NCBI RefSeq assembly: GCF_013403915.1
Contig: NZ_JABFDI010000003.1
Span: forward strand, 186,001-250,000
Reading direction: 5' to 3'
DNA: 64,000 bases
Source: Winogradskyella pacifica
GTDB taxonomy: Bacteria; Bacteroidota; Bacteroidia; Flavobacteriales; Flavobacteriaceae
Shown here: positions 16,830-27,900 of the stretch, one piece after another
How the letters are laid out: each line of letters opens with the position of its first letter
Numbering within the stretch: the first letter of the stretch is position 1
Program-made: the position numbers and the translations under genes
The notes under the pieces: model-generated
What the model was told of the DNA's origin: nothing
Seen by the model: only the letters and a program-made list of their open reading frames with translations
The model's database searches: none

Positions 16830-19763
16830 TTAATGCTTTAACGCAAAATGACCTCGAAGCTCTTCTCCACTTTTTAAAGTAATTAAATACCAGAAATCAT
16901 TTGACTCAAGCATTTTTCCATTGTAATAACCATCCCAAGAGTAATTCGAAGGAATTAATTGTTTAATAAGTTTACCATATCTATTAAAAATAAGTATCTC
17001 TTTTACAATTTGATTTCTATCAATAACGGTCCATGTATCATGAGCATTGTCGTTATTTGGTGTAAAAAACACAGGGATAAAAAGATCTACTTCAATTTCA
17101 AAATTAAACGTTTTTAAAACACAGCCGTTTCGGTCTTGTACATATACGACATGTAGACCTCTTCTAAGGTTATTGAATACGTTAGAGGTTTGGAAATCCG
17201 AACCATCGATAGCATATTGGTAATCTATAGATGTATCTGTCATATTCACTGTGAGTGTTCTGTCATTTACAGTAATATTAAATTCATCCAAGGTAAAATC
17301 TATTGCTTCATTGATTGTGATGTCAAAACTACTTTCATTAGAGCAGGTATTTGGTGCTGTTCCTATGTCGTTATAAATGTATAAGGTTTGAGAAGTGGTA
17401 ATAATATCTCCTGCATTTAATTGGGTTCCTGTTCCATTTGCACCTGTAAAATAGTTACCATTGGTTAGTGTAGGCAATGCATATTCTGCACAAATAGTTT
17501 GATCGGTAAGCGTATCTACATTTGGCGCACCAGTAATTGTAATATCAAAGCTACTTTCATTATTACACGTGTTTGGAGCTGTGCCAATTTCAACATAAAT
17601 GTAGATGGTTTGAGAAGTCGAAATTACATCTCCAGCATTAAGTGCGGTACCTGTGCCATTTGTCCCCGTAAAATAATTACCGTTAGAAAGTGTTGGTAAC
17701 GTGTATGACCCACATTCCGTTTGATTAGAAAGGGTATCAACATTAGGACTACCACTTACGGTTACCTCAAAACTACTTTCATTAGAGCACGTGTTAGGGG
17801 CTGTTCCTATTTCATTGTAAATATAAATGGTTTGTGTTGTAGAAATCATTTCACCAGCATTGAGCTGTGTTCCTGTTCCATTAGTGCCTGTAAAATAATT
17901 ACCATCTGTTAGTGCAGGCAATGTATAATCTGAACACACATCTTGGTTAGCAATGGTATCCACGTTTGGTGCACCTGTAATTGTCACATCAAAACTACTT
18001 TCATTTGAGCAGGTGTCAGGAGCTGTACCAATTTCAACATAAATATAAATGGTTTGTGAAGTCGAAATGGTATCACCAGCATTGAGTGGTGTACCTGTGC
18101 CGTTTGTCCCTGTGAAATAGTTACCGTTTGTAAGTGAAGGTAAGGTATATGCAGCACATTCCGATTGATTAGATAGTGTATCAACATTAGGATTGCCACT
18201 TACGGTAACCTCAAAACTACTTTCGTTTGAACAACTATTAGGTGCTGTTCCTGTTTCGTTATAAATGTAAATGGTTTGTGTTGTTGAAATAATTTCACCA
18301 GCATTGAGCTGTAATCCAGTACCATTAGCACTTGTAAAATAATTACCATCTGTTAGTGCAGGCAATGTATAATCTGAACACACATCTTGGTCTGCAATAG
18401 TATCCACGTTTGGTGCACCTGTAATGGTGACATCGAAGCTACTTTCATTAGAGCACGTATTAGGAGCTGTTCCTATTTCGTTATAAATATAAATGGTTTG
18501 TGTTGTTGAAATAACAGCACCAGGATTAAGAGCTGTTCCTCCACCGTTAGTTGCAGTGTAATAGGCTCCGTCAGTTAAGGTTGGTAAGGTATAACTAGAA
18601 CATGTAGTTTGATTTGAAAGTGTATCTACAGCTGGATTTTCAATAAATAGTTGGGCCGTATTCGTAATTAAGGTACATGCATCGTATGTAACTTCACAGT
18701 AATATTGATTTTCATTAAAACTTAAAGGAGCATTAGTGATACTTAAGGCGCTAGTTTGAGTGCCCGAATATGGACTAGCGTTGGGAACGTTAACCCAGTT
18801 TCCTGAGGCGTCAAGAACTTTCCATTGGTATTGAAAAAGACTAGTATCTAAAGTCGTGCTAAATGTTACAGTACCATTCTCACAAATGGTTTGAGTAATA
18901 GGATCTGTAATATCTGGTATGTTATTCGTAATCGGATCTGCTGTGTGTGACCCTAAATTAGAACAGTTTTCACTAGATTGAATAGACCAATCGTTACTAT
19001 CGTAAGTTGTTTGTGGTATGGGTGCATCTGCATTTCTGATAACTGTATAGCCTCTTTCGTTTGGTGCATTTACAGTATCAATAAGGTTTCCGTTTTTAAA
19101 TAATTTGAATTCATCATTATCGTTAATACCTGTAGGGATATTGAAATCAACAGTTAGAGGAGAACAATTTGTACCGCTTCCCATTTGAATGATAAAAGTA
19201 CTTAGTGGTGGAATTGTCCCTACAATGTCAATAAAGGTATTATTAGGTGTTGCATTTCCTACATCTCCGTAACGTTCTATGATATAAATATTATCTATAA
19301 CTACAGGGGAATTTGTGGGATTATAAAGTTCTATAACCGCATAATCGCCGCTATTGGCATCATATATTTCTGAAATATAAATATCCGCAGGCTCACAATC
19401 TGAAGCTATCACTGTAAAATCTATAGCAGATGTCCCCGTACAGCCGCCATTACTTATAATAGAAATGCTAGAAGTGTCGACTGCACCAGCAGGTATAATA
19501 GCTGTAATTTGAGAATCGTTAACAATTGTAAACGTAGTAGAGACTCCATCAACGGATACAGAAGCGGCATCATTAAAATTACTCCCGTTAATCGTAATCA
19601 ATGTGTTTTCTGGTCCACTAGCAGGTGTAAACGTATTAATTATGGGGGCAGGGCAAAAGCTGTTACTTTTTATAATATCGCTATCCACGGAAGCATAAAC
19701 GTTCGTTATAAAAAATAAACTTAAGACGTAGGTATAGTGAATTAATAAATTAATGCGTTTCAT
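16830..19763 (-). CDS. T9SS type B surface protein: TIG, lamin-tail and six 74-aa modules
   Basis: 977 residues. Order: signal peptide (1-24); TIG/IPT-like domain (CPAPIINTFTPASGP..., about 37-118); lamin-tail domain (IYISEIYDANSGDYAVIELY, about 125-275); Ig-like domain (about 280-376); six near-identical 74-residue modules (378-821), each with a NVDTL-x-NQ-x-C start, YTLP, NGNYFTGTNGTGT and SQTIYIY; a short beta domain with the AIDG and HVVYVQDRNGC motifs; and a gliding-motility-type C-terminal sorting domain (FFTPNNDNAHDTW, IFNRYGKLI, SWDGYYNGK, end GHFALKH). It should be exported by the T9SS and attached to the surface. Likely an adhesin; ligand unknown. First of eight same-strand array members. 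Confidence 0.85.
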   Translation of the reverse strand: MKRINLLIHYTYVLSLFFITNVYASVDSDIIKSNSFCPAPIINTFTPASGPENTLITINGSNFNDAASVSVDGVSTTFTIVNDSQITAIIPAGAVDTSSISIISNGGCTGTSAIDFTVIASDCEPADIYISEIYDANSGDYAVIELYNPTNSPVVIDNIYIIERYGDVGNATPNNTFIDIVGTIPPLSTFIIQMGSGTNCSPLTVDFNIPTGINDNDEFKLFKNGNLIDTVNAPNERGYTVIRNADAPIPQTTYDSNDWSIQSSENCSNLGSHTADPITNNIPDITDPITQTICENGTVTFSTTLDTSLFQYQWKVLDASGNWVNVPNASPYSGTQTSALSITNAPLSFNENQYYCEVTYDACTLITNTAQLFIENPAVDTLSNQTTCSSYTLPTLTDGAYYTATNGGGTALNPGAVISTTQTIYIYNEIGTAPNTCSNESSFDVTITGAPNVDTIADQDVCSDYTLPALTDGNYFTSANGTGLQLNAGEIISTTQTIYIYNETGTAPNSCSNESSFEVTVSGNPNVDTLSNQSECAAYTLPSLTNGNYFTGTNGTGTPLNAGDTISTSQTIYIYVEIGTAPDTCSNESSFDVTITGAPNVDTIANQDVCSDYTLPALTDGNYFTGTNGTGTQLNAGEMISTTQTIYIYNEIGTAPNTCSNESSFEVTVSGSPNVDTLSNQTECGSYTLPTLSNGNYFTGTNGTGTALNAGDVISTSQTIYIYVEIGTAPNTCNNESSFDITITGAPNVDTLTDQTICAEYALPTLTNGNYFTGANGTGTQLNAGDIITTSQTLYIYNDIGTAPNTCSNESSFDITINEAIDFTLDEFNITVNDRTLTVNMTDTSIDYQYAIDGSDFQTSNVFNNLRRGLHVVYVQDRNGCVLKTFNFEIEVDLFIPVFFTPNNDNAHDTWTVIDRNQIVKEILIFNRYGKLIKQLIPSNYSWDGYYNGKMLESNDFWYLITLKSGEELRGHFALKH
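17300..18632 (-). repeat. six tandem 222-bp coding repeats
   Basis: Encodes residues 378-821 of the 16830 protein. Modules 2 and 4 share QDVCSDYTLPALTDG and end in EVTVSG; modules 3 and 5 share ECxxYTLP, IYVEIGTAP and TITGAP. The pattern shows a two-module block was duplicated. Confidence 0.9.
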
Positions 19764-19797
19764 TGCTTCAAATTAACGGTGAGAAAAATAATTGGTT

Positions 19798-22104
19798 TTA
19801 TTTGTTAAGATAAACCCAACCTGTAAAAGGCTTAGAACTTGTATTAGGCTCGTTTAAATATAAAACGTAAAAGTAGGTTCCTACCGGTAGTACTTTATCT
19901 GTGTGCATTAAGCCTTTATTCGCTATTCCGAACCATTTATTACTATTGTTTCCTTCAAATATTAAAGTTCCGTAGCGGTTATAGACTTCTAATTTATGAT
20001 TGGTGTAAACATCATATAAACCTTGAATGTTAAACCAATCGTTCTTCATATCATTATTAGGTGAAAACCCATTTGGAATAATGAGCTCAACGGTTGACGT
20101 TGTAGTTTCAAAATCGATAGATTTAATTATACAACCATTAGCATCTTGTACATACAAGGTATGTGTACCTTCAGAAATATTTGTGAAGGTATTTTCACTT
20201 TGAAAACTAGAACCATCAATGGCGTATTCGTATGCTATTGATATATCTGTCATTGCTATCGTTATAGTACTTCCATTGATTTGAATGTTTGAATCCGTAA
20301 GCGCAAAATCAGTAGACGGATAAATTGTAACATCAAAGCTGCTTTCGTTACTACAAGTATCTGGATTTGTACCAATTTCATTATAAATAAAGATGGTTTG
20401 CGATGTTGAAATACTAGCGCCAGCATTAAGTTGCGTTCCTGCTCCGTTGGTTTCCGTAAAGTAGTTCCCTTCTGTAAGGTTTGGTAAGGTAAATTCTGAA
20501 CAAATTGAAACGTCAGAAAGTGTATCTACATTTGGAGTTCCGGTTACACTTACATCAAAACTACTTTCATTAGTACAAATATTAGGAGCCACTCCGGCTT
20601 CGTTATAAATATAAATCGTTTGAGAGGCAGATATAACATCTCCGGCATTTAAAGGTGAACCACTTCCATTTGCACCTGTAAAATAATTTCCATTAGTGAT
20701 ACTTGGTAACACATATTCAGAACAAACAGTTTGATTGGCTATGACACTTACAAGTGGATTTCCACTAATAGAAATGCTAAAGCTAGATTCATTTTGGCAA
20801 GTGTTTGGCGCGGTACCAGAAACATTATAAATATAGATGGTTTGAGATGATGTAATAACATCTCCAGCGTTAAGTTGAGTACCAGTTCCGTTAGTTCCTG
20901 TATAATAATCCCCGTTAGTTAAAGCAGGTAAGGTGTAGTTAGAACATACCGTTTGGTTGGATAAGGTATCTACTTCAGGGTTTGAAACTTCAAGTTGAGC
21001 AACGTTCGAAACCAGATTACAATCGGTAGATGATATCATACAGTAGTATTGAAAATCATTAAAACTCGCAGGCGTATTTGTAATGGTTAATGTACTTGTT
21101 GTCGCTCCAGAATAATTACTGTCGTTAGTCACGTTAACCCAGTTTCCAGCAGCATTAAGAACAAGCCATTGGTAAGTATATGATCCGGTATCTACAGACA
21201 CTGAAAAAGTAGCTGTACCGTTTTCGCAAATATCTTGACTGTTAGGATGTGTAATATTCGGAGTAGAACTACCACCATTAGCCGTATGAGCACCTAAATT
21301 AGAGCAATCTTCATCTTCTAACAATAACCACTCGTTAAGGTTAAATGTTGTACTCGGTGCCGATGCATCTGCGTTTCTAATAAAACTGTAACCAATTTCA
21401 TCATCTGTAAACATTACATCGATGACAGCCCCATTTTTTACTAATTTAATTTCATCATCCTCGTTAATACCAGCATTAATCGATACACCAGCCGTTAAGC
21501 CACTACAAGTATTACCTGTGTTACCCATTTCAATAATATAGGTGCTAAGAGGAGCAATAGAACCTTCTAGTGGAATTGTAGCACTTGGGGCAGCATCACC
21601 AATATCTCCAAAACGTTGTACTTCGTAAACAGTATTTAGACTTATAGTTGCATTGGTTGGATTATAGAGTTCTATAACACCATAACTTCCTCCATCGGAA
21701 TCATAAACTTCAGAGATGTAAATTTCATCGGCAGAATTACAATCAGAATCAATTAGGGTAAAATTTGAAGCGGTTGTAGTGTCACAGCCTCCAGAGGTTG
21801 TAAGCGTTATACTAGATGTGCTAGAAACTCCAGATGGAACACTAATAGCAATTTCAGTATCACTTAGTATTGTAAAGCTTGCATTTACACCGTTAAAGTC
21901 TACTGTCGTAGTCGTCGTAAAATTACTTCCATTAAGTGTGATTTCTGTATTTACAGGTCCACTTGAAGAATTCAATGTGTTTATGATTGGTGCCGGACAA
22001 GTAATGCTTTCGGCTTTGTAGGTTGAATAATTTGTGTTATTAATTAAAAAATAACCGTTAAAAATTAAAACAAGAGGGAATAATAAAAAAGTAGAATTTT
22101 TCAT
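19798..22104 (-). CDS. T9SS type B surface protein: TIG, lamin-tail and three 74-aa modules
   Basis: 768 residues. The front half is paralogous to the neighbouring 977-residue protein: signal peptide, TIG-like domain (CPAPIINTLNSSSGPVN), lamin-tail domain (IYISEVYDSDGGSYGVIELY), Ig-like domain, then three 74-residue modules (about 377-598). The last ~96 residues are a different class of sorting domain: IPNGFSPNNDMKNDWFNIQG, VYNRYGTLIF, an extended loop, PVGTYFYVLYLN, ending GWVYLNK. The other class in this array ends GHFALRR or similar. Predicted T9SS export and surface attachment; adhesive role inferred. 34 bp separate its stop from the next gene start. Confidence 0.85.
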   Translation of the reverse strand: MKNSTFLLFPLVLIFNGYFLINNTNYSTYKAESITCPAPIINTLNSSSGPVNTEITLNGSNFTTTTTVDFNGVNASFTILSDTEIAISVPSGVSSTSSITLTTSGGCDTTTASNFTLIDSDCNSADEIYISEVYDSDGGSYGVIELYNPTNATISLNTVYEVQRFGDIGDAAPSATIPLEGSIAPLSTYIIEMGNTGNTCSGLTAGVSINAGINEDDEIKLVKNGAVIDVMFTDDEIGYSFIRNADASAPSTTFNLNEWLLLEDEDCSNLGAHTANGGSSTPNITHPNSQDICENGTATFSVSVDTGSYTYQWLVLNAAGNWVNVTNDSNYSGATTSTLTITNTPASFNDFQYYCMISSTDCNLVSNVAQLEVSNPEVDTLSNQTVCSNYTLPALTNGDYYTGTNGTGTQLNAGDVITSSQTIYIYNVSGTAPNTCQNESSFSISISGNPLVSVIANQTVCSEYVLPSITNGNYFTGANGSGSPLNAGDVISASQTIYIYNEAGVAPNICTNESSFDVSVTGTPNVDTLSDVSICSEFTLPNLTEGNYFTETNGAGTQLNAGASISTSQTIFIYNEIGTNPDTCSNESSFDVTIYPSTDFALTDSNIQINGSTITIAMTDISIAYEYAIDGSSFQSENTFTNISEGTHTLYVQDANGCIIKSIDFETTTSTVELIIPNGFSPNNDMKNDWFNIQGLYDVYTNHKLEVYNRYGTLIFEGNNSNKWFGIANKGLMHTDKVLPVGTYFYVLYLNEPNTSSKPFTGWVYLNK
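20314..20979 (-). repeat. three tandem ~222-bp coding repeats
   Basis: Encodes three 74-residue modules of the 19798 protein, homologous to the six in the neighbouring gene but more diverged from each other (EVDTLSNQTVC, LVSVIANQTVC and NVDTLSDVSIC starts). Confidence 0.85.
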
Positions 22105-22535
22105 TTAGTTTAGATAAAATAGTGGGCAAAAATATGTAATAAAATACTTTCGTTTGTTAAGTAATAGTTACGTTAATTCTTGCTCAAATAAAGGTTGAGT
22201 TAGTTATCACAAAAATAGAAGATTAAGTGAGAACTTAAAATATGAAGAATACTATTTTTAGTGTGAAATGAATCAAGTACTTAACGTCTTGTTTTTGTTT
22301 TTTATGTATTGTTTCGAACTTTGAAAGCGTTAGATGTAGGTATTTTCTGCTATGAATACATAAAATTAGAATGTAAAGTTTGTATTGGTACTGTATAGTG
22401 GTATCATAAATCTATAATTTGAATTTTTATAGGTCTAAACGAAAATTGATATAGAACAATAGACCGATAGTTTACATTTAAAGGAGAAGTTTACCCTTAA
22501 TAAAGCAGAGTCTAGAATAGAGGAGTAAATACTAA
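22105..22535. other. 431-bp gap with no gene
   Basis: AT-rich. A possible -7 box (minus strand TATTTTTG at 22134-22127) lies 23 bp before the ATG of the 19798 gene; no matching TTG was found. No terminator, repeat or ORF of note was seen in the rest. Confidence 0.5.
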
Positions 22536-24881
22536 TTATCGTCTCAAAGCAAAATGACCAGTGTAGATCTTACCATCATAAAAATTAGCTTTAAACCAAT
22601 AATCGTCACTAGGAAGTGGTTTTCCTTTTAGCATGCCATCCCAACTACGATTGGCATTTGTGAGTAGTGTTATCAATTTACCATAACGATTAAAAATCTG
22701 AATAGATGCTATTTGATCGAATTGTGCAGCTGTACCAACAACTTGCCAAGTCGGATTGTCGTTATCTCCATTTGGAGTAAAGAATTTTGGGAAGCCTAAG
22801 ACTGAAATAATTTCTTCTTGAGTACCACAACCATTTTTATCTCTTATATAAACGGTATGAAAGCCTCTAGAAACATTTGTAAATACAAAACTATCTTGGT
22901 AAAGTCCATTGATATCATCTAGCGCGATTTCGTAATCACCTTCACCTGAAAGTGTAATGGTAACCGTATTATTAGGAGCAACACCAACAACGCTAACACC
23001 ATCTATAGTTGCTAATTCTGAACCCAAAACTGTAATTGTTCTACTAGAAGAACAGCCATTTGGGTCTGTAACAATGACCGTATAAATACCAGGTTCTGTA
23101 ACATCATAAAACAAAGTGTTGTTCGGTGTTGTAGTTCCATTAAATTGCCATTCGTAATAATAATTGTTTGGCAAATCGTTTAACACACCACCATATATTG
23201 TAAGTGGTTCTGGGAACGTATTTAAACAATATAAAACGGTTTCATCAGGTTCTAAAACTGGAGTATAAAGCACATTTAAGCTGGCAGTAGAAATACCATA
23301 ACACTGATTGTTATTTGTGATTTTTACGTAAATAGTTTGGGTATATGCTACCGTATTTTCAAAACTAACAGATAATTGATTAGAGTCACTTAAAGCATCT
23401 TCTTCTGTTTCATAATAGCGTACTACAGCACCTGTCGGAATTTGGTTTTCAATAGAGACTTGAATATCAGATAAATCAAAAGTGGTAAATCCATCTATAA
23501 CCTCTCCGTCACAGGCTTCTAAATTAGGGATATCAACCGTGTTATTTGAGGTTTGTAACTCTAACTCTGCAATGTCAAAACAATTGGCCCTATTTATGAC
23601 TCTAGCATAAATAGTTTGAAATGGAGTCGTATTTTGAAACGCTTCCGGATTTGTAATCGGATTTATATTGGCAATAGCATCTGCTTCTGATAAGAAAAAT
23701 TGATCAACATATACGTCTTGGTTTGCACTGGTTAAATCTGAGGAGGCATCAAATAAATCATACATAGTTAACCCGTCCTGGCTACTATCACATTCAATTA
23801 AAATAGAGTCAACTCCAATAGGTAATGGAGCATATTCAATTATAACCTCTCCGTAGGAAATACAGCCGTTGGCTAAGGTAACTTCAACAGTGTAGGTGCC
23901 AACTTCTGTAACAGTATAGGTTTCGCAAGTAACACAACCTAAAGCTCCTTGTACTAAAACACCATCTTTAAACCATTCATAAGAGTTTTGACCATCTTGG
24001 TAAGCATTAAGTTCAAGCGTTTCACCTTCACAAAGTGCATTGTTTGTAGCAAGAAGTAAATTAGGACCTATGTCTGAAGAGAGTTCAAAACTACTAGCCT
24101 CTAAAAAAACAGCAGAGTCATATCTGTAATTCTGCTCATCAGCAATAACTAACTTAACATGGTAAGTGGTATTCGGCACTACATTTGCTGTAGCCGTTAA
24201 AATAGCGGTTTGGCCATTAAAATTAATAGGAGCATTACTATCATTATAATTGCCAAAATAGGTTTCGTTTTCTGGTGGGCAACTACCTTGAACGCCTGGC
24301 ATCACTGTCGTCACTTTAACAGGCGTGTTTGTGTTTGGGACTAAAGCTATATTTTCATAGGCTTGCTGTCCGGTTGCAGGTCTAATTAAAAAGCCAAACA
24401 AATCTGAGTACCTACAGGTGTTAGAATTATTTTCTTGATATTCTTCTGAGGCAAAAATATACCTAAAACTTATCTGTGAAGCAACAGACGTAAACTCAAA
24501 TTCTAAAATGGTAGCGTTTATGGTGCCAGATTCATTTAATGCATTTTCAAGATCTCCATCTCCAATCCAATTAGGCGCATTATCATCACTCAAATTATTA
24601 TTTGGTCCAGGCACATTATTCAATCGTCCTGTACTTAAAACAATACCACTTTCAAATGGGAAATTAGTACCAGTAGCATCAAAATATCCGTAGCTTTGAT
24701 CCGTTCCTCCAAAATCACCACCAACCACATTGGTTACAGTAACATTGTCGATACAGTTACTATCAATCAAAATATTTTCTATAAGCTCTTGAGGACTATA
24801 AGTCTGACTATCTACTGAAATATTTTGAGCATAATTCAATAGAGAAAAAAAAAGGACAATAGCGAGTAGTGTTTGCTTCAT
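22536..24881 (-). CDS. T9SS type B protein: choice-of-anchor L domain, two stalk modules
   Basis: 781 residues from the ATG at 24879-24881; an upstream TTG at 24902 would overlap the promoter box. Signal peptide MKQTLLAIVLFFSLLNYAQ; choice-of-anchor L domain (about 20-260) with SYGYFDATGTNFPFESGIVLSTG-like, FRYIFASEEYQ and ADEQNYRYDSAVFLEA motifs; an Ig-like domain; two ~94-residue stalk modules starting IECDSSQDG and LEACDGEVIDG; a PKD-like domain (YCLNTFPEPL); a small beta domain (GEGDYEIALDD); and the sorting domain (FFTPNGDNDNPTWQVVG, ending GHFALRR). Exported by T9SS and probably surface-attached. Its last ~250 residues resemble those of the 38109 and 40568 proteins. Confidence 0.85.
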   Translation of the reverse strand: MKQTLLAIVLFFSLLNYAQNISVDSQTYSPQELIENILIDSNCIDNVTVTNVVGGDFGGTDQSYGYFDATGTNFPFESGIVLSTGRLNNVPGPNNNLSDDNAPNWIGDGDLENALNESGTINATILEFEFTSVASQISFRYIFASEEYQENNSNTCRYSDLFGFLIRPATGQQAYENIALVPNTNTPVKVTTVMPGVQGSCPPENETYFGNYNDSNAPINFNGQTAILTATANVVPNTTYHVKLVIADEQNYRYDSAVFLEASSFELSSDIGPNLLLATNNALCEGETLELNAYQDGQNSYEWFKDGVLVQGALGCVTCETYTVTEVGTYTVEVTLANGCISYGEVIIEYAPLPIGVDSILIECDSSQDGLTMYDLFDASSDLTSANQDVYVDQFFLSEADAIANINPITNPEAFQNTTPFQTIYARVINRANCFDIAELELQTSNNTVDIPNLEACDGEVIDGFTTFDLSDIQVSIENQIPTGAVVRYYETEEDALSDSNQLSVSFENTVAYTQTIYVKITNNNQCYGISTASLNVLYTPVLEPDETVLYCLNTFPEPLTIYGGVLNDLPNNYYYEWQFNGTTTPNNTLFYDVTEPGIYTVIVTDPNGCSSSRTITVLGSELATIDGVSVVGVAPNNTVTITLSGEGDYEIALDDINGLYQDSFVFTNVSRGFHTVYIRDKNGCGTQEEIISVLGFPKFFTPNGDNDNPTWQVVGTAAQFDQIASIQIFNRYGKLITLLTNANRSWDGMLKGKPLPSDDYWFKANFYDGKIYTGHFALRR

Positions 24882-24899
24882 TTTCGTTTTAAGGGACTG

Positions 24900-24933
24900 C
24901 AAAGATACACTACTAAGAATTATCTAAATTCAA
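24900..24933 (-). promoter_or_regulatory. promoter of the 22536 gene
   Basis: On the minus strand, TTG (24933-24931) and TATCTTTG (24907-24900) are separated by 23 bp. The box ends 18 bp before the ATG at 24881 and supports that start. Confidence 0.6.
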
Positions 24934-24964
24934 ATAAGATGTTAAAAAAGATGATATGGTTTTA

Positions 24965-27900
24965 TTAACGACGAAGCGCAAAATGACCTTTGACTTCAAA
25001 AGCAATGGTACCTTGTTTTATTTCTGCTAAAAACCAATAATCGCTAGCTGGTAGATTGTGTCCATTGTAAGTACCATCCCAACCTTGGGTATTTGAGCCT
25101 AGTTTTGTAATTAATTTACCATAACGATTAAATATGTAAACACTACTTCCAGGCAAGGTTTCTATACCTATAATATGCCAGGTGTCGTTTTTTGTATCTC
25201 CATTAGGTGTAAAAAAAGGAGGAGCATCAATGACTAAAACTTCTTTGGTAACTTCCGCACAGCCATTTAAATCGATGATAGTTACGATATGGTAACCTAA
25301 AGACACATCTTCAAAAACATTAGATTCTTGCGGGGCACCATCATCTAATATATAAAGGTAATTACCAATACCACTAATTGTAATTGTAATATTATTTGGG
25401 TCAGAGAAATCTACAGTTTCCGTTAAATCTATAGTTGCAGATTCTGATGCTGTAACATTAAAGGTACATGTTGTTACACATCCTTGTTCTGAAGTCACAG
25501 TCACCGAATACGTGCCAATTTCTGTAATTTCAATTTCAGAACTATTTTGATTTGTGGACCATAAATAAGTATCGGTAGCATAAAACGTCTCAGCGGAAAC
25601 GACCAAAGGTAAATTATCGATGCAAACAACCTGATCTGGAATATCTACCAACGGTTTAGCATTGACGATTACTAAAAAATCAACAAGTTCAAAACAACCT
25701 GTGGTTATGTTTTCTATACGTGCTGTGATGCGGTCGTTGTTAAATCCACTGTAAGCCGCGTCGTTTATTGGGTTTATATTTTCAATTGCGTCAATAGCAT
25801 TACTAAAGTAAGTGACGCTGAAGTTTGACGAATTTTGAAAGCCTAAAATACTTGCCGTCTGTTGATTTAAATTGAAATCAAAATAACCATCATAATCGTC
25901 ATCACAAGCAATAATGTTTGGTGGTTGATTTGCTATAGGTAATGGATTTACTCTAAGTTCAAAAGGGTGAATGTAATAGCAATGTGTGGTACTGAATTCT
26001 ACACGAGCAAAAAGGATATCATTTGTACTTGTATACGTGTAATTTGTGTCTAGGGGATTTTGATTGGCAATAGCATCTGCTTCTGAAGTGTAATAACTAA
26101 AGAGTACATTGTAATTGGTATCTACAATAACCTCGTTAATCGTAGACAAATCGAAGCTGTTGTTCTCGTTTTCGCAAGTATCAAATAGGTCAAAAGTATT
26201 TGTGGCAGGCGGAAGATTTACATTTAATTCTAATGGCACAAAAGTGAAACAATCTGCAACAGAATTAAACACCTTAATATATACCGTTTGCGGATTGCTA
26301 ATGTTAGTATAATTTTCAGGATTTAAAATAGGATTGTTGTCTATTTCTAAATCGTCTACGGATGTGAAATAGGAGATGACATTATTAGGATTTGGTGTTG
26401 TGAACAAATCGTCTTCGGCAGTTGTTAAATTGAAAGGTGTATTGGCATCATAATTAGTGTCACATTCTAAAAGCGGCTCAGGTATCTCTGGATGCGGATT
26501 TACAATTAAAGTAAAATTAGTTACACGATAACAACCCGTGTCGTTGTTTTCAATTCGGACTATAATCTGTTGTTGGTCTGAAGTGGTTAATGGAGATATA
26601 ATGGGATTATCGCTATCTATAGCATCGGTAAGGTTTAAATGATACGTTACTGTGAAATCATCAGAATTTTGTGTGCCTAAAATAGTATCGGTTTGGGATT
26701 CTAAATTAAAAGAAGCCATACCATCATTAGAATCATCATCACAAGCCTCAATATTATTTGGTGTATTTGCTATTGGTGAAGGATTAATTTGAAGTATAAA
26801 ATCATAAACGAAAAAGCAGCCCGTCTCAGGGTGTTCAATACGAACAAAAATAACATCATTTGTTGTTTGATAATTATAATTTAAGGCTAATGGATTTATA
26901 CTGTTTTGGGCATTATTATAACTTTCAAAATAGGATAAAGTGGCTTGTGTACTTGGATTAAGTAAGATAGCTTCAATTTCTGAAAGGTCGATACTATTGG
27001 TCGGGTCATCACAAATTTCATAAACTTCAAAATCATTGAAGGGTGGAGGAAGATTTACAATTAAATCTAATGGAACGTTAACATAACAATAACTGAGTGT
27101 ATTGGTTATTCTGACATAAGCCGTTTGTGGATTACTAATATTATCATAGTTTTCAGGATCTAGAATTGGATTTGTATCAGCTTCTAAATCTTCTATAGTT
27201 TCAAAATAAGTGACTTCAATATTGTCTTGTCTTACACCAAGGATTTCAACTTCAGAAACGGTTAAATCCCAAGTTAAAATACCATCGTAATTGTCATCAC
27301 AGCGTGCAATTGGTGTTGAAGAATTAACAACAGGTGCTGTAATAACATTAATATCAAAAGCTGAAATTCCTTTGCAGTAATTGCCATTATCTACTCTGGC
27401 ATAAAGCTCTTGTGGATTTGTTGAATTGGTGTAAATTAAAGGGACTGGATTACTATTGTTAGTCGCATCAAAAGCAGATTCATGAAATGTAATATCTAAT
27501 GTTTCTGGACTACCAGCAACCATTTCGGCTATCTTATCGTTTAAATCAATGGTTATAAAACCGTCGTTACTAATGTCATCGCAAACAAAAATGCTTGTTG
27601 CAGCATTAAAAATAGGAATAGAACCAACTTCTATCTCAAATGAAGAGGTGCCAAAACAATTAGAGTCTGTAAGGCCTTCTACTCTAACATATATCGTTTG
27701 AGGGTTAGAGGTGTTATTATAAACTGAATATTTATCTATAACATTATCGCCAGCAAGGGCATCAGCTTCTGTTCTATAATAAAGGACTTGTTTATCTGGT
27801 TGACCGTTAAGGATTTCATCATCTTTTAAATAGAAGTAAAAATCAGCAACTCCGGTGATATCTGCTTCACAATTTTCAAAGTTTGAAATAGGAACAAATT

